Below, one piece after another: positions 1-9,272 of a stretch of DNA of 42,652 bases. A program made the position numbers and the translations under genes. Below the pieces are notes generated by a model, which did no database searches, was not told where the DNA came from, and saw nothing but the letters and a program-made list of their open reading frames with translations. Within the stretch, counting starts at the first letter, position 1, and each line of letters begins with the position of its first letter. Source of the stretch: Phocaeicola coprophilus (GTDB lineage: Bacteria > Bacteroidota > Bacteroidia > Bacteroidales > Bacteroidaceae); contig JACJJM010000029.1 of NCBI GenBank assembly GCA_016900015.1, positions 1-42,652 on the forward strand, in the 5' to 3' direction.

Positions 1-84
1 GCGAGTTGCCATGACACCCTGGGAGCATTCCCAAGCACTTCCGCGAGCTGCCATGACACCCTGGGAGCATTCCCAAGGGCTTCG
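1..84. repeat. 42-bp tandem repeat, two copies, running off the left edge
   Basis: Two near-identical 42-bp units start at positions 1 and 43, differing at a few positions only. Each contains a short inverted repeat (TGGGA, loop GCAT, TCCCA), so each copy can form a small hairpin. The array may continue to the left. It lies outside any gene I can support. Confidence 0.8.
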
Positions 85-143
85 CCGACAGAAAAAGATC
101 TTTTTTTAACACTTAAACCGGAAGACGGGAAACGAACCGCATT

Positions 144-192
144 CAAAAACAAGCAAGGGCTGCGGGAGCCATGTCGCTCCACGCAGCCCTTG
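144..192 (-). terminator. Rho-independent terminator of the tubulin-like operon
   Basis: An inverted repeat pairs 154-164 with 182-192 (CAAGGGCTGCG with CGCAGCCCTTG) with a further GGAG/CTCC pairing inside. Read on the minus strand it is followed by a T-rich run (144-150). It sits about 25 bp after the last stop codon of the operon. Confidence 0.75.
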
Positions 193-217
193 CGGCTTCA
201 GTATCTGCCCATCACGT

Positions 218-1075
218 TCAGGCATTGGCATTCATCTGTTCCAGCAGCTTGTTCATGTCATCCTCGCTCATTTCCTCGTCAAGCTGCTTGCTGGCATCTT
301 CAGGCAGTTGCTCTTTCTGTGCACTGGCCAGGAAGTTCTCCATGTCGGCTTTCTTCTGCTCGTCGGTCTTATTTTGCTGAATCGTGATAATCTCCTCATA
401 GTTCTCAGCCTGTGGCGTCACTTCCTTGATGAAGAAACACTTCTTCAGCTTATCGACAGGCATTTCCGCCGAAAGTCCCAAAGAAGCCCAATCGATGGTC
501 TCAGCATCCACAGCCCCTTCCTTGGCCTGCTTCCACTGTCCCCACTGGTATCTACGCTGTTCTACGATGCCTTTTATTTCTTTCATCCCGATGCCTATGA
601 TGTTCGGCCCGGCCTTCACGTATTTACCAAACGAGAGGGCTTTCAGCCCGAGCTGAGGCAGGGAGAGCGTGGCCGAAGCCGTCTGGAGACCGATCTGCGT
701 GCTGGAGAGCACGATGTTCAAGCCAGACATGACGGATTGGAACAACTGCCAGTTGGCCGTCCCGGTGGTGAAGATTTGTCCTTCCTTGTTTTCCAGATGG
801 ACGACAAGGTAGGTCTTGTCGTGTATGGTCAACGTGTCTTCCACATAGTCGAACTGGTCGATGTCCTTGCGGTAGCTCTGGATTTCGGTCCACAACGTGT
901 CGCAAGAAAGCAGATAACCGTCCACAGTCTCGTTGCCCGACAGTTCGCCGTCCCATTTCCACTCGTAAGCCTTTTTCTCTTTCTTCTTTTTCTGCGCCTG
1001 CACGTTGCTGGGCAGAAGGATGCAAGCTCCCATCAGCGCAGCTAAAGCCACGCCAAACATGGTTTTCAGTTTCAT
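218..1075 (-). CDS. Exported protein of unknown function, last gene of tubulin-like operon
   Basis: A 285-residue protein starting with a clear signal peptide (hydrophobic core about residues 8-25, ending VQAQ), so it is probably periplasmic. A lysine-rich patch follows directly. A hydrophobic, glycine- and serine-rich middle (about 110-165) could be membrane-associated or packed helices, and the acidic C-terminus (about 245-285) is likely helical with many Glu, Asp, Gln and Met. I recognise no family. It is the distal gene of an eight-gene operon, 30 bp after the preceding gene and just before the terminator. Its function is unknown and is inferred only from the company it keeps. Confidence 0.8.
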   Translation of the reverse strand: MKLKTMFGVALAALMGACILLPSNVQAQKKKKEKKAYEWKWDGELSGNETVDGYLLSCDTLWTEIQSYRKDIDQFDYVEDTLTIHDKTYLVVHLENKEGQIFTTGTANWQLFQSVMSGLNIVLSSTQIGLQTASATLSLPQLGLKALSFGKYVKAGPNIIGIGMKEIKGIVEQRRYQWGQWKQAKEGAVDAETIDWASLGLSAEMPVDKLKKCFFIKEVTPQAENYEEIITIQQNKTDEQKKADMENFLASAQKEQLPEDASKQLDEEMSEDDMNKLLEQMNANA

Positions 1076-1105
1076 AGATCAATTATTGTTTTAGTTAGTA
1101 CACAT

Positions 1106-2554
1106 TTATTTCTCTCCCAACACCACGTCGAGCGTCTTCGTGCTCCCGGTTATCGGCACGACTTTCTCATCGCGGTAGAAATATAGGTAGCGCACAGGGT
1201 GGTCGTGTTCGATGACAAGCCGGAAACGCCCGTCCGCATCAGTCTTCCCGATGCAGCGGTAATCATTGCGCACTTTCTTGAGCTTAGGAACGTCCATCGT
1301 AGGCATTTCATAGATATGCACGCCGGCCACACTGCCGATAAAGCCGTCAGCCAAAGTCACCTTCCCGGTAATCACCTGGTTTTTCTTGACGACGGTCTTG
1401 TTCACATTGTCCTTGAAGTGGTCGGTGACAAACTGCTCCAAGGCCTCAGCCTTCTCCTTGTAGTAGGCCCGTTCGGGAAACATCTTGGAGAGCATCACGT
1501 ATGTGCCCCGCGCGCCATTGTAGTAGTGATACGCGCTGTCATGCTCCACACCCACCCGCTCGGCGTTGGCTTCGGCCCACGAGGCGAGATAGTCCATGCG
1601 CCGCGCTTTCTTCATCTGCACCTGTTTCCCGCGGATGGACTCTTTCTGGTCAAGCGGGCAGTCGACTTTGTCCATCGCCTCCTGATACATGTTGGCAGCA
1701 GCTTCAAAGTCATACTTGGCAGCCAAGGCATCGGCTTGGGCCAGCGTCTCGGCAAATGTCAGGTCCTTCTGCACGGTCTCTATCTTTGTCACTTGGCGCA
1801 GGATGCGGAACTGGTAGCTACGCTTATTCTCCAAGCGATTGCCATCGGCCAGCGTGAATGAAAGCGACTCGCCATTTTCTGTCCGGGCAGTCAAACGAGG
1901 ATTCTGGAAAGCCTCAGTCAAAGCCTCCGGGGAAGCCGTGTTGAAATCAACCACGACAGCATCGCCCTCCAGACGCGCGGACGTGACGTAAGACGGCAAG
2001 GACGTCGCCACTTTTCCAGCCTCGAAAAGCGTCTCTCCATTAAAACCAATGGTCAACTCATCAAGGATGTCAGACAGGAAGCGCAAACGCGCGGCATTGG
2101 AAGCCGCATAGACCGACATGCCTTCATCCAAGCAAATCAGTTCGACAGGTATCTCGAACCGCCCGGTGTACGACTTGCCCATCTTCAGGGCCAGCTTGCA
2201 ATCTTTCGAGCCGTAAGCATTGGAGATGGTCAGCGTCTCGACATGCGTGCCGCCCATGTCCAAATCCGGATGGAGCGAGAAGGTAAGCACATAGTGGTAC
2301 TCACTGCCCACTTTGCGGCGTTCGCCTGTGACATACTCCGTCTTGCCTCCCATCAGGTCGCCGTACAAGTTACCCTCCAGCACAAGGTCTACGTTAGGAC
2401 TCACTATCGTAAGCACAGCCTTGTCCGCAGGGACGGAAGAACCGGAAGTCTCCACCGGAGCTTCAAACTTCACGATGCTTTCTTGCGCCCAAAGCGTGGC
2501 CACACCAATAAGCAAGCATATAACAAGTAACAGATTCCGTTTCAACATACGCAC
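1106..2554 (-). CDS. Exported protein with C-terminal carboxypeptidase-regulatory-like domain
   Basis: A 482-residue protein with a signal peptide (MRMLKRN followed by a long hydrophobic core, ending LWAQ). The N-terminal half is beta-rich and has no family I recognise. The middle (about 265-335) is helical and TPR-like, with a pattern resembling a tetratricopeptide hairpin (AAKYDFEAAANMYQEAMDK). The last 90 residues (about 395-480) resemble the CarboxypepD_reg beta-sandwich fold (ITGKVTLADGFIGSVAGVHI and TDADGRFRL), common in Bacteroidetes envelope proteins. Spacing of 6 bp from the upstream gene supports co-transcription. A second Met at residue 3 is an equally possible start. Role unknown; probably periplasmic or surface-associated. 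Confidence 0.8.
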   Translation of the reverse strand: MRMLKRNLLLVICLLIGVATLWAQESIVKFEAPVETSGSSVPADKAVLTIVSPNVDLVLEGNLYGDLMGGKTEYVTGERRKVGSEYHYVLTFSLHPDLDMGGTHVETLTISNAYGSKDCKLALKMGKSYTGRFEIPVELICLDEGMSVYAASNAARLRFLSDILDELTIGFNGETLFEAGKVATSLPSYVTSARLEGDAVVVDFNTASPEALTEAFQNPRLTARTENGESLSFTLADGNRLENKRSYQFRILRQVTKIETVQKDLTFAETLAQADALAAKYDFEAAANMYQEAMDKVDCPLDQKESIRGKQVQMKKARRMDYLASWAEANAERVGVEHDSAYHYYNGARGTYVMLSKMFPERAYYKEKAEALEQFVTDHFKDNVNKTVVKKNQVITGKVTLADGFIGSVAGVHIYEMPTMDVPKLKKVRNDYRCIGKTDADGRFRLVIEHDHPVRYLYFYRDEKVVPITGSTKTLDVVLGEK

Positions 2555-2560
2555 TTAGGG

Positions 2561-3562
2561 TTATAAGTCCAACTTAAAGTCACCGATACTCGGTATTTTC
2601 TCCACAGGCACTTCCTGCGTCTTCGCCTTGTCGTAATACTTAGGCGTCCATGCCCGCACATGTATCATCACATTGTCCTTGTCACGGAAGTCCCAAAGCA
2701 TGAACACATAGCCGTCATCGCTATACCCGCTGCTGTTGGAATAGAGCTGATGAACGGTCACTCCGTAAAAATCCGTCAATGTGGGATGCTTCACCACCTT
2801 GATCTCGTCGAACTTCACACGGATGTATGAATTGGAGGCAAAACTCTGCTTCAGGGATGCCAAGTATTCCTGCTTGGTCTTGCTATGGAAGACGACATCA
2901 TGATCAAGCGTAATGGACTTGCCGTCGGTCTTTTTCGATTTAATGACCGTGCCGGTGATAATGAGCGCGTCGTCACTGAAGATTTGATTCATGAAAGCCA
3001 AATCCTTCTCTTCATAAGCCGTGCGGAAATGCTCCACGTAACTCAAAATTTCCTCGCGACGGCGCACGTCGGTCACGTCCGTTCCACGCGAGACGACGGA
3101 AAGGTAACTTGTCGTTGCCAGCGAGACATTGAAGCGGGTGATTTGCCCCGATGCACTGAAGTTGGCTACACCTTCCTGAAACTCATCATCTTGGGACGTG
3201 GAACCGTCGGTAGGCTTCATCATCAAAGGTATCTGACGTATCTGGTATCCGTTTAGCCCCTTCAACAAACAGTTTTGTACGACTTCAGCATCGTCACAAT
3301 AAAAACGCACGTTTTCCCACATGGCCGCCAAGCCGTCACGGGCGGCGTCGGTCATATTGAGCGAAACAAGGTTCAATGCTCTCTTTTCCAGATAGGCTTG
3401 GTTGATTTCCGTCAGCAAGTCGCTCAGTGAACGTTCAATAGCCGTTTTAGCCGGGCCATCCACACCTTCGCGGATAGTCAATCGGACGGAAGTATCAACT
3501 TGGGCTTTTATGCCCAGCATGCCAAACCACCCAAGCAACACTATCAATACAATCTTTCTCAT
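2561..3562 (-). CDS. Exported protein with NTF2-like C-terminal region
   Basis: The open frame extends upstream to 3610, but I chose the ATG at 3562. It begins a clean signal peptide (MRKIVLIVLLGWFGMLGIKAQ) and leaves a 17-bp gap to the upstream gene, like the other gaps here. An ATG at 3583 would overlap the upstream stop as ATGA. The 333-residue product has an N-terminal region of no recognised family, then a stretch (about 185-320) that looks like an NTF2/SnoaL-type fold: a helix pair with YEEKDLAFMNQIFSDDALII, then beta strands with VHQLY and VFMLWDF. Such domains can be binding modules or enzymes, and no catalytic set is evident. Likely periplasmic. Confidence 0.75.
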   Translation of the reverse strand: MRKIVLIVLLGWFGMLGIKAQVDTSVRLTIREGVDGPAKTAIERSLSDLLTEINQAYLEKRALNLVSLNMTDAARDGLAAMWENVRFYCDDAEVVQNCLLKGLNGYQIRQIPLMMKPTDGSTSQDDEFQEGVANFSASGQITRFNVSLATTSYLSVVSRGTDVTDVRRREEILSYVEHFRTAYEEKDLAFMNQIFSDDALIITGTVIKSKKTDGKSITLDHDVVFHSKTKQEYLASLKQSFASNSYIRVKFDEIKVVKHPTLTDFYGVTVHQLYSNSSGYSDDGYVFMLWDFRDKDNVMIHVRAWTPKYYDKAKTQEVPVEKIPSIGDFKLDL

Positions 3563-3579
3563 AATCATGTTTGTTTTTA

Positions 3580-4335
3580 TCATTTCAATGTAAACCAATA
3601 AGCCGCGCAACCATCAAAATCGTTCAACGTCATGCGTTGCTGCGTCTTCACATGGGTCAGTACGTCTCCTTCCTTTTTCACCACAGCACGGATATTCCCC
3701 TGGCGGTCATAAAACAACAAGTAAGCCCCCGGCACATCCATGCCGACTTTGTATTCCCCGTAAGTAATGATTCCTTGTGTTTTCAAATCGGCAAACACGC
3801 CTTTCATGTCAGCCATCGTGGCCGTGTCAGCAATACGCTCCAAAGCACCTTTCCCGTCGGAAGGTTGTGCCGTGCTCGGCACAGATTCCACCTGGCTTTC
3901 CGCAGGGTTAAGCGGTTCTGAAATCTCAGCGAGCGGGCGCAAATCAGCTCCTTGCTCATTCTCATTGAGCACGATTTGTCCCTCTCCTTTGATAAGCACG
4001 ATGTCTTTCTTCTTCACATAGACGAAAGCACGCACCTGCGTACCACGTTTCATGTCCAGCATCTCCTTGCAGGAATTGATGTCTTGCAACACCACTTGCT
4101 GCACCTCGTCGCTATGACGTTTCGACTGTATCCAGTTGTTTATCTCCATCACAAGCAACTGATTGGCCACATCCATCGCTTCGGCCTCAGTCGGCATGGT
4201 GGCTTCAGCCGAAATATACGCTTGCGACTTCTTTATTTTGTTTATTTGCTTTTTGATTTCTGCCCGGTCGGCTTGCGCGAAAAGCGACAAGGAAAAGCAC
4301 GACAAAAACAGGTAATACAATAACTTTTTCATCAC
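3580..4335 (-). CDS. Exported protein of unknown function, tubulin-like operon
   Basis: A 251-residue protein with a signal peptide (hydrophobic core about residues 4-20, ending LFAQ). A Lys- and Glu-rich helical segment follows, then a region resembling LPP20/FlgO-like periplasmic domains (about 45-125: MDVANQLLVMEINNWIQ..., AFVYVKKKDIVLI). A low-complexity linker (about 130-165) leads to a C-terminal domain with YGEYKVGMDVPGAYLLFYD. The LPP20-like resemblance is weak and is my inference. It sits fourth from the end of the operon, 18 bp after its upstream neighbour. Function unknown; likely periplasmic. Confidence 0.78.
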   Translation of the reverse strand: MMKKLLYYLFLSCFSLSLFAQADRAEIKKQINKIKKSQAYISAEATMPTEAEAMDVANQLLVMEINNWIQSKRHSDEVQQVVLQDINSCKEMLDMKRGTQVRAFVYVKKKDIVLIKGEGQIVLNENEQGADLRPLAEISEPLNPAESQVESVPSTAQPSDGKGALERIADTATMADMKGVFADLKTQGIITYGEYKVGMDVPGAYLLFYDRQGNIRAVVKKEGDVLTHVKTQQRMTLNDFDGCAAYWFTLK

Positions 4336-4353
4336 TTCACTTATTTGTAGTAA

Positions 4354-5337
4354 TTATTCTTCATATTCTTGGAAAAGCGTCGCGATGTTGTGCGTGGGAA
4401 TGAACACATTCACATCGCCTTGGACGATGGCTCCTTTATCACTAAACACAGCGTATGGCACTTCGACGCTCATCACATGGTCGTAGCACAACACATCATT
4501 CACGACAAAGACACTAGCCTTGAGCGATTCCGACTCCATGGATTCCACGCCCCAATAGAGCGTACAGCCTTGGTCACGACAGTAGGCAACCCAATCCCGC
4601 ATCAGCATAGTCAGTTCATGCTTCTTAAAGCCATACTGACGAACGACCAGATGCAGCTTTATATCCCCGGGCGTGTCTTCGCAAAGCAACAGATTGCCAA
4701 TGCTCTCAGTCAAGTGGTCGGCAGAAAACACAGGAACAAAAGTCCCGCTTCCAGCCCTTTCCTCCCAATACGTGTCGGAACGAATATTCTCCAGATGATA
4801 TGCATCGCCTTTAAGCACATAGAAACTTTTTTGCTTCAAAGCTGTCAAAGCTCCTTTGTCAAAACGTTCGGACACAGACTTGACATAACGGAATCGGCGC
4901 AAACTGTCGAGAAACTCGCGCTCCAACACACGGAGCGACTTGCCTGTGAGCAACTGGCACGACGAAGGAAACTTCACTTCCAGGATGGGAAAATCGCGGC
5001 TACGTATGTTCACACCATACATGCCTTTGGAGCTCAGGAAAGCGATGGTGGTGTGTTCGTCGACCAGATGCAGGCGGTCGAACCCGCCTTGCACCACCTC
5101 CACTCCGTCATGCTCCATGCGTCGCACCAACTCCTTGCCGCGAAGTGCCTTCAGCGTATCTGCGTAGTTTGTCAGAAAGTCATAGACAACATCGACATAG
5201 GACTTGTCCTTGGCCAACTGTTCCACTTGCTGCACCAGTTGCGGACTGCGCAAACCTGTCCCATCCTGCCCTGCTCCCCGCAAAGGGAGAAGGACAAGAA
5301 TGAAAACAGCCAAGTTTTTCCAGACCGACGTACACAT
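4354..5337 (-). CDS. Exported protein of unknown function, tubulin-like operon
   Basis: A 327-residue protein with an N-terminal hydrophobic segment (about residues 8-23, ending GAGQ) that looks like a signal peptide. The mature part is mixed alpha/beta, with a basic helical region (about 130-165) and a C-terminal stretch with two cysteines close together (WVAYCRDQGCTLYWGV) that could form a disulphide. I recognise no family. It lies 17 bp after the zinc-ribbon/MORN gene and 18 bp before the next exported gene, so co-expression is likely. Periplasmic location is inferred from the signal peptide; no enzymatic motif is visible. Confidence 0.78.
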   Translation of the reverse strand: MCTSVWKNLAVFILVLLPLRGAGQDGTGLRSPQLVQQVEQLAKDKSYVDVVYDFLTNYADTLKALRGKELVRRMEHDGVEVVQGGFDRLHLVDEHTTIAFLSSKGMYGVNIRSRDFPILEVKFPSSCQLLTGKSLRVLEREFLDSLRRFRYVKSVSERFDKGALTALKQKSFYVLKGDAYHLENIRSDTYWEERAGSGTFVPVFSADHLTESIGNLLLCEDTPGDIKLHLVVRQYGFKKHELTMLMRDWVAYCRDQGCTLYWGVESMESESLKASVFVVNDVLCYDHVMSVEVPYAVFSDKGAIVQGDVNVFIPTHNIATLFQEYEE

Positions 5338-5354
5338 GACTATCTGCCGCTTTC

Positions 5355-6014
5355 TTATTCACCGCCACCAATCGTCAGCGGCTCACGGTTGCCGTCTTTT
5401 TTAAACCACGTACCATTAATCAGGTGTCCGTCCTCGAAGTTACCGCTGACACGATCACCGGGCTGTGCCACACGGCCATGCACGTCGCGCGCTTCTATCT
5501 GGTGCGCTTGCTTGTAGACGATGGTGCCGTTCGGGTCATGTGGCTTGCCGTCTTTCAATCGTCCGGTGTAAGTGCCATAACCCAAGTCGACGACCATACG
5601 CGGATTAGGGTCTTCCTGCACATCGCCGTCCCCTGCAGGACGGGCTTCAGCAGGCGTAAGCGTATCTTCCGGCTCTTGCCGTGCTTGCTGGCCGGAATCC
5701 ACCGCCAAGGAATCGATGCCCGGTTTCTGGGGGGCTACTTGAATCGTGTCACCCCCTCCTGTGCCTCCGCCCGGCGGAACAGGAGCATTTCCTCTGCCAC
5801 GCAGAAAGAACAAGACAAGCCCGACAACTACTATAACCGTGCCTGCGATGATGGCAATCTTCTTCCAGTCTATCCCCTTCACCTCCACAATCATGTCTTT
5901 CTTGCACACAGGGCAAATAAGTTTTTCCCCAAGAGGTATTTCAAAAACGGTTTTCTTTTTGGCGTTCTCGCACCCGCCAAAGTTCACACATTTGTATTTC
6001 TTTGTTAAAGCCAT
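5355..6014 (-). CDS. Zinc-ribbon / single transmembrane / MORN-repeat protein
   Basis: A 219-residue protein in three parts. Residues 1-45 hold four cysteines (C9, C15, then C34-P-V-C37) that form a probable zinc ribbon. Residues about 52-70 are one strongly hydrophobic transmembrane helix, followed by a Gly/Pro linker and an acidic low-complexity stretch. The C-terminal 80 residues contain MORN-like elements (GYGTYTGRLKDGKPHDPNG and SGNFEDGHLINGTWFKKDG). With no signal peptide, the ribbon is probably cytoplasmic and the MORN part periplasmic. It is encoded 23 bp after the tubulin-like gene, so it is a natural candidate adaptor between the cytoplasmic polymer and the exported proteins encoded downstream. 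That role is inference. Confidence 0.82.
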   Translation of the reverse strand: MALTKKYKCVNFGGCENAKKKTVFEIPLGEKLICPVCKKDMIVEVKGIDWKKIAIIAGTVIVVVGLVLFFLRGRGNAPVPPGGGTGGGDTIQVAPQKPGIDSLAVDSGQQARQEPEDTLTPAEARPAGDGDVQEDPNPRMVVDLGYGTYTGRLKDGKPHDPNGTIVYKQAHQIEARDVHGRVAQPGDRVSGNFEDGHLINGTWFKKDGNREPLTIGGGE

Positions 6015-6037
6015 AATCTTTATTGTTTTTTTATTGG

Positions 6038-9000
6038 TTATACTTCCGGTTTATACTCTTGGAGCTTCTTGATAGCAGCTTCCGTCCAACGCACAAAGTC
6101 TGTGTAGCGAGCACGGGCCGGAGCTTCATTCTTAATGATTGCCCCCATACATGCCATGACTTTATCGTTGATTTCCTTCTTCAGTTTGGCCACTTGGTTT
6201 GCCACAGCAGCGTCAATACCTTGGAACAGTTCTCCCATAACCTGATTGTACAGCTTAAGCACAGCAACGCGCTTGTCATGCACCAGCTGGTCGTCATAGG
6301 GTATGTCCGTAAACAGCTTGTGTCCCCAGGAGACTATCGAAAGATTGCCAAAGAAATCTTTTGAAGCTAAACCGTATTCTTCCGTCTTGTCTGCATCAAA
6401 CAGAATCTTATCCAACCCGTGAAGCAAAATCAAGTAAGGAACAAACAGTTCGCGTTCCTCAGCCGGCGTCATAGGCGGCACGGCAAAGATGTCGCGATAG
6501 TCGCCGTCACGTCCCTCACCCAACAAGACAATCTTGTTTTTCGGGTCAAGCGCAACCAAACGGTTGTATTCGGCTTTCAGACTCTTCACCGACGAGATGG
6601 CACGCATCGGGTAACCGTTGACCATAGAGATGATGGATATTTCGTTGGACGACGTACCTTCCATGCTCACATTGACCGACGCGCCCGTTCCGCCCGGAAT
6701 GGAACTCTCCAACTTGGACTTCAGTTCGTTGGCAAATTCTATCAAGCCGGGATCTTCCGCTTTCGGAAGACTGACAAGCAAACGTTTCATCAAAATGTTC
6801 TGCCCCACTACCGGCGGGACGGTGTTGGCATTGTGCTGTTGGATTTGAGTCATGTCCAGCTCAGTGAAGATGCCGCTGGCCACCACCAGTTGTCTGGCAA
6901 ACTGCGCCAAAGCCTCTTCTCTGTGTCCATACTTCTGCTGCAAGCGTTCCAATATGGGCACACCCAACACTTTGTCTTTGCTTTCCACACACAACATGTT
7001 GTGATAAGACATGACTTTGCTGAATATATTGCTCAACAACAAGCGCGAGAGCAACTGGTAGTTGAAACGGTTGACATTCGTGAAACGCTCTTCGCACTGC
7101 AAGGCTTCAATAATCGACGAACGCAGGCTTTCGTTGATGCTCGTCATCTTGTCCTGGTCGACGCGCAATTTCTGTTCCAAGGCCGAAAGCTTCGTGCGGC
7201 TATAGAACTCGATGATGGGAAGTGTCATGTTTTCCATGCCGTCGCGTTCGCCTTCCGCATTGCTCCCGACATACATGTCACTCAGGCTCACCATGCGCTC
7301 CTTGGAGAATTGTATCAGCGTATCCACCTGTTGCTCAAAGGCTGTCACACGTTCCGTCAGGTCCGACAGCTTGTGTACCAACTCGTTGGCCAATGGTTGC
7401 GCGAAGAGCCGGATAGCTGCCACTTCCGTCTTGCGGACATAAAGCTGTTTGCACATCTGCATCACACGCTCGTAGCGGTTCTTGAAGATGAAGGGACGTT
7501 TCAATGCACCTGCATTGAGATATTCAGCAATGGCATCGTCAATGTATTTTTGCCGCTCCCGGCACTCTCTTTCCAGGGTGGGAACTTCAGTCTCCACGTA
7601 GTCCGTCGCACGTTTGCGGGTTTCGGAAGTCAACAATTCGAGCACTTGGACGATTTGATTCAACGCCAACTTCCCATCTTTCCACGCCTTGAAAAGTTCA
7701 ACCTCCACCTGCGCCGTTATCGTGCGTGAATAAGATTCGACAATGGAACGCGCCCGCTCACTATAAAACTTCTCCACTCCTTTGTCACGAAAACCCTGCT
7801 CGTAGCCGCTGCGACAAAGTTCCACCAGTTTGTTAAACGAATGGTCAGCTCCTTTGGCCACCTCGCCCCAAGCATCAATGCAAGGTTCCCAATACTGGGA
7901 AAACTCGCCTTCGAGCCAACCGTCCGTGCGGTCGCTGTCGAGCACATATTTCTTCAGACGCAAGTGGTCTTCCGAAAGCAGCCAACCGGCCAGCCGGCCC
8001 TCCTTGTTTATGTAGGAAAGCGGAGCAAAAGATGCATTTGGCTCGTCACGATAACCGGAGGCATTGCTCCAGTTGTTGTATTTCATCTGGAAAAGTGAAC
8101 ACAGGCCCAACGTGTAGACGATGTGCTCCTGCATGGCCGTCTCAGGCACAATCACCCGCTTGATGCCAAACGAACCGATGGCACGTGTACGTACAGGCAG
8201 CGGAGAGCCGAGTTCGGGATCAGCCGTTTCATCATATTCGTCCCTGAAGTTGGTGATGTTTTCAAAAGAATAGAACCGTTCAAACTGTTGCTGTTGGTCG
8301 TTGCGCGGCAAGAACACTTTGGCATACACAAAGTCAGCCACCAGACGAGCCAAATCGGTCGGTTCAGTCACGGTGTGGCCATAGTCATTCTTATTACTGT
8401 AGAGAATAAGACCTCCTGCCACTTTCAGTTCGGCAGGGATGCGGCCTACATGCAGGTTGTCCGGTGTCGGGGCCTCATAGCTCAGATAGAGACGGGCGAA
8501 GTCCACGTCAGACGACACATCGTAGCAAGGCTTGGCCGTACGGTTTCCCCATTCGGCATTATAGTGTGACGTGAAAAGGTTGTTCAATTCCAACAATGCC
8601 CCGTAGCCGTTTGCCTTATAACGTCCGGTATTCCAGGTGGGAGGAGGCGTGTTTTCGGGCAGCTGACAGAAGACAGTGAGATGATACTGCTTGTCTTCCT
8701 CATAGTTGTGCTCGAAAAGCCACTTGCGTGTCTGGGCAATGGCGTCTATGACAGAACCGGAACCCGTGCCGCCGGCCAAACCGGCAAACAAGTGGATATT
8801 GAGCATTCCTCCCACTTCTTTCTCATTCACTTCTTGCACGGAACTTGCCAGTTTGAACAAGAAAGCATCGATGTTCGAAGCGAACAGGATGCGTCCCGCA
8901 CGGCGTTTCTGGTCGGCCGCCGCGCCTACGGGACAAACAGCAGTCTGTGTCTCGGCCACATTGCCCAACAACCCCAACAGTTTCTTGTGTCCCTGCGGAT

Positions 9001-9253
9001 TGCTGAAAATGGCATCCACATTGCTGTGCGTCTTGATGTCCACAAATTCATTCGGCTGGAAACAACAGTTCCCGTGTATCGTCTCATAGCTGACATCGTT
9101 GGGATTCAGCATGGCGTTGTCCGTATCCACATAAATAAAACTGATGGGCAAGCGGGCACGTTGCTGCTTGTCAAACTCGGTCCATAATCTCTGACGGAAG
9201 GCTTTCAGGATTTTACCACCCGTACCTCCTAATCCGATTAGAATATCTGCCAT
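6038..9253 (-). CDS. Tubulin/FtsZ-like GTPase, large (Tubulin_2-type)
   Basis: A 1071-residue cytoplasmic protein with no signal peptide. The N-terminus carries the hallmarks of a tubulin/FtsZ nucleotide fold: ILIGLGGTGGKIL (residues 4-16, first phosphate-binding loop), FIYVDTDNAML (39-49, like the FtsZ NTD element) and LAGGTGSGS (159-167, the tubulin signature GGGTGTG/S). R...ANGYGALLELNNL at 211-226 matches what I know of the bacterial tubulin-like family PF13809. DVDFARLYL near 249-257 resembles the FtsZ T7 loop that completes the neighbour's GTPase site. The remaining 700 or so residues are mostly helical, with probable coiled coils, far larger than FtsZ (about 400). It is the second gene of the operon. 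Nucleotide binding is well supported; polymerisation is inference. Confidence 0.9.
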   Translation of the reverse strand: MADILIGLGGTGGKILKAFRQRLWTEFDKQQRARLPISFIYVDTDNAMLNPNDVSYETIHGNCCFQPNEFVDIKTHSNVDAIFSNPQGHKKLLGLLGNVAETQTAVCPVGAAADQKRRAGRILFASNIDAFLFKLASSVQEVNEKEVGGMLNIHLFAGLAGGTGSGSVIDAIAQTRKWLFEHNYEEDKQYHLTVFCQLPENTPPPTWNTGRYKANGYGALLELNNLFTSHYNAEWGNRTAKPCYDVSSDVDFARLYLSYEAPTPDNLHVGRIPAELKVAGGLILYSNKNDYGHTVTEPTDLARLVADFVYAKVFLPRNDQQQQFERFYSFENITNFRDEYDETADPELGSPLPVRTRAIGSFGIKRVIVPETAMQEHIVYTLGLCSLFQMKYNNWSNASGYRDEPNASFAPLSYINKEGRLAGWLLSEDHLRLKKYVLDSDRTDGWLEGEFSQYWEPCIDAWGEVAKGADHSFNKLVELCRSGYEQGFRDKGVEKFYSERARSIVESYSRTITAQVEVELFKAWKDGKLALNQIVQVLELLTSETRKRATDYVETEVPTLERECRERQKYIDDAIAEYLNAGALKRPFIFKNRYERVMQMCKQLYVRKTEVAAIRLFAQPLANELVHKLSDLTERVTAFEQQVDTLIQFSKERMVSLSDMYVGSNAEGERDGMENMTLPIIEFYSRTKLSALEQKLRVDQDKMTSINESLRSSIIEALQCEERFTNVNRFNYQLLSRLLLSNIFSKVMSYHNMLCVESKDKVLGVPILERLQQKYGHREEALAQFARQLVVASGIFTELDMTQIQQHNANTVPPVVGQNILMKRLLVSLPKAEDPGLIEFANELKSKLESSIPGGTGASVNVSMEGTSSNEISIISMVNGYPMRAISSVKSLKAEYNRLVALDPKNKIVLLGEGRDGDYRDIFAVPPMTPAEERELFVPYLILLHGLDKILFDADKTEEYGLASKDFFGNLSIVSWGHKLFTDIPYDDQLVHDKRVAVLKLYNQVMGELFQGIDAAVANQVAKLKKEINDKVMACMGAIIKNEAPARARYTDFVRWTEAAIKKLQEYKPEV

Positions 9254-9272
9254 AATTATAAAGGTATATTTG

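Noticed and set aside
4369-5517. A 382-codon open frame on the + strand across the tubulin-like operon
   Set aside because: It crosses two minus-strand genes and their junction, and has no signal or domain of its own.
6038-9253. FtsZ for cell division
   Set aside because: It is more than twice the FtsZ length and the neighbours are not division genes.
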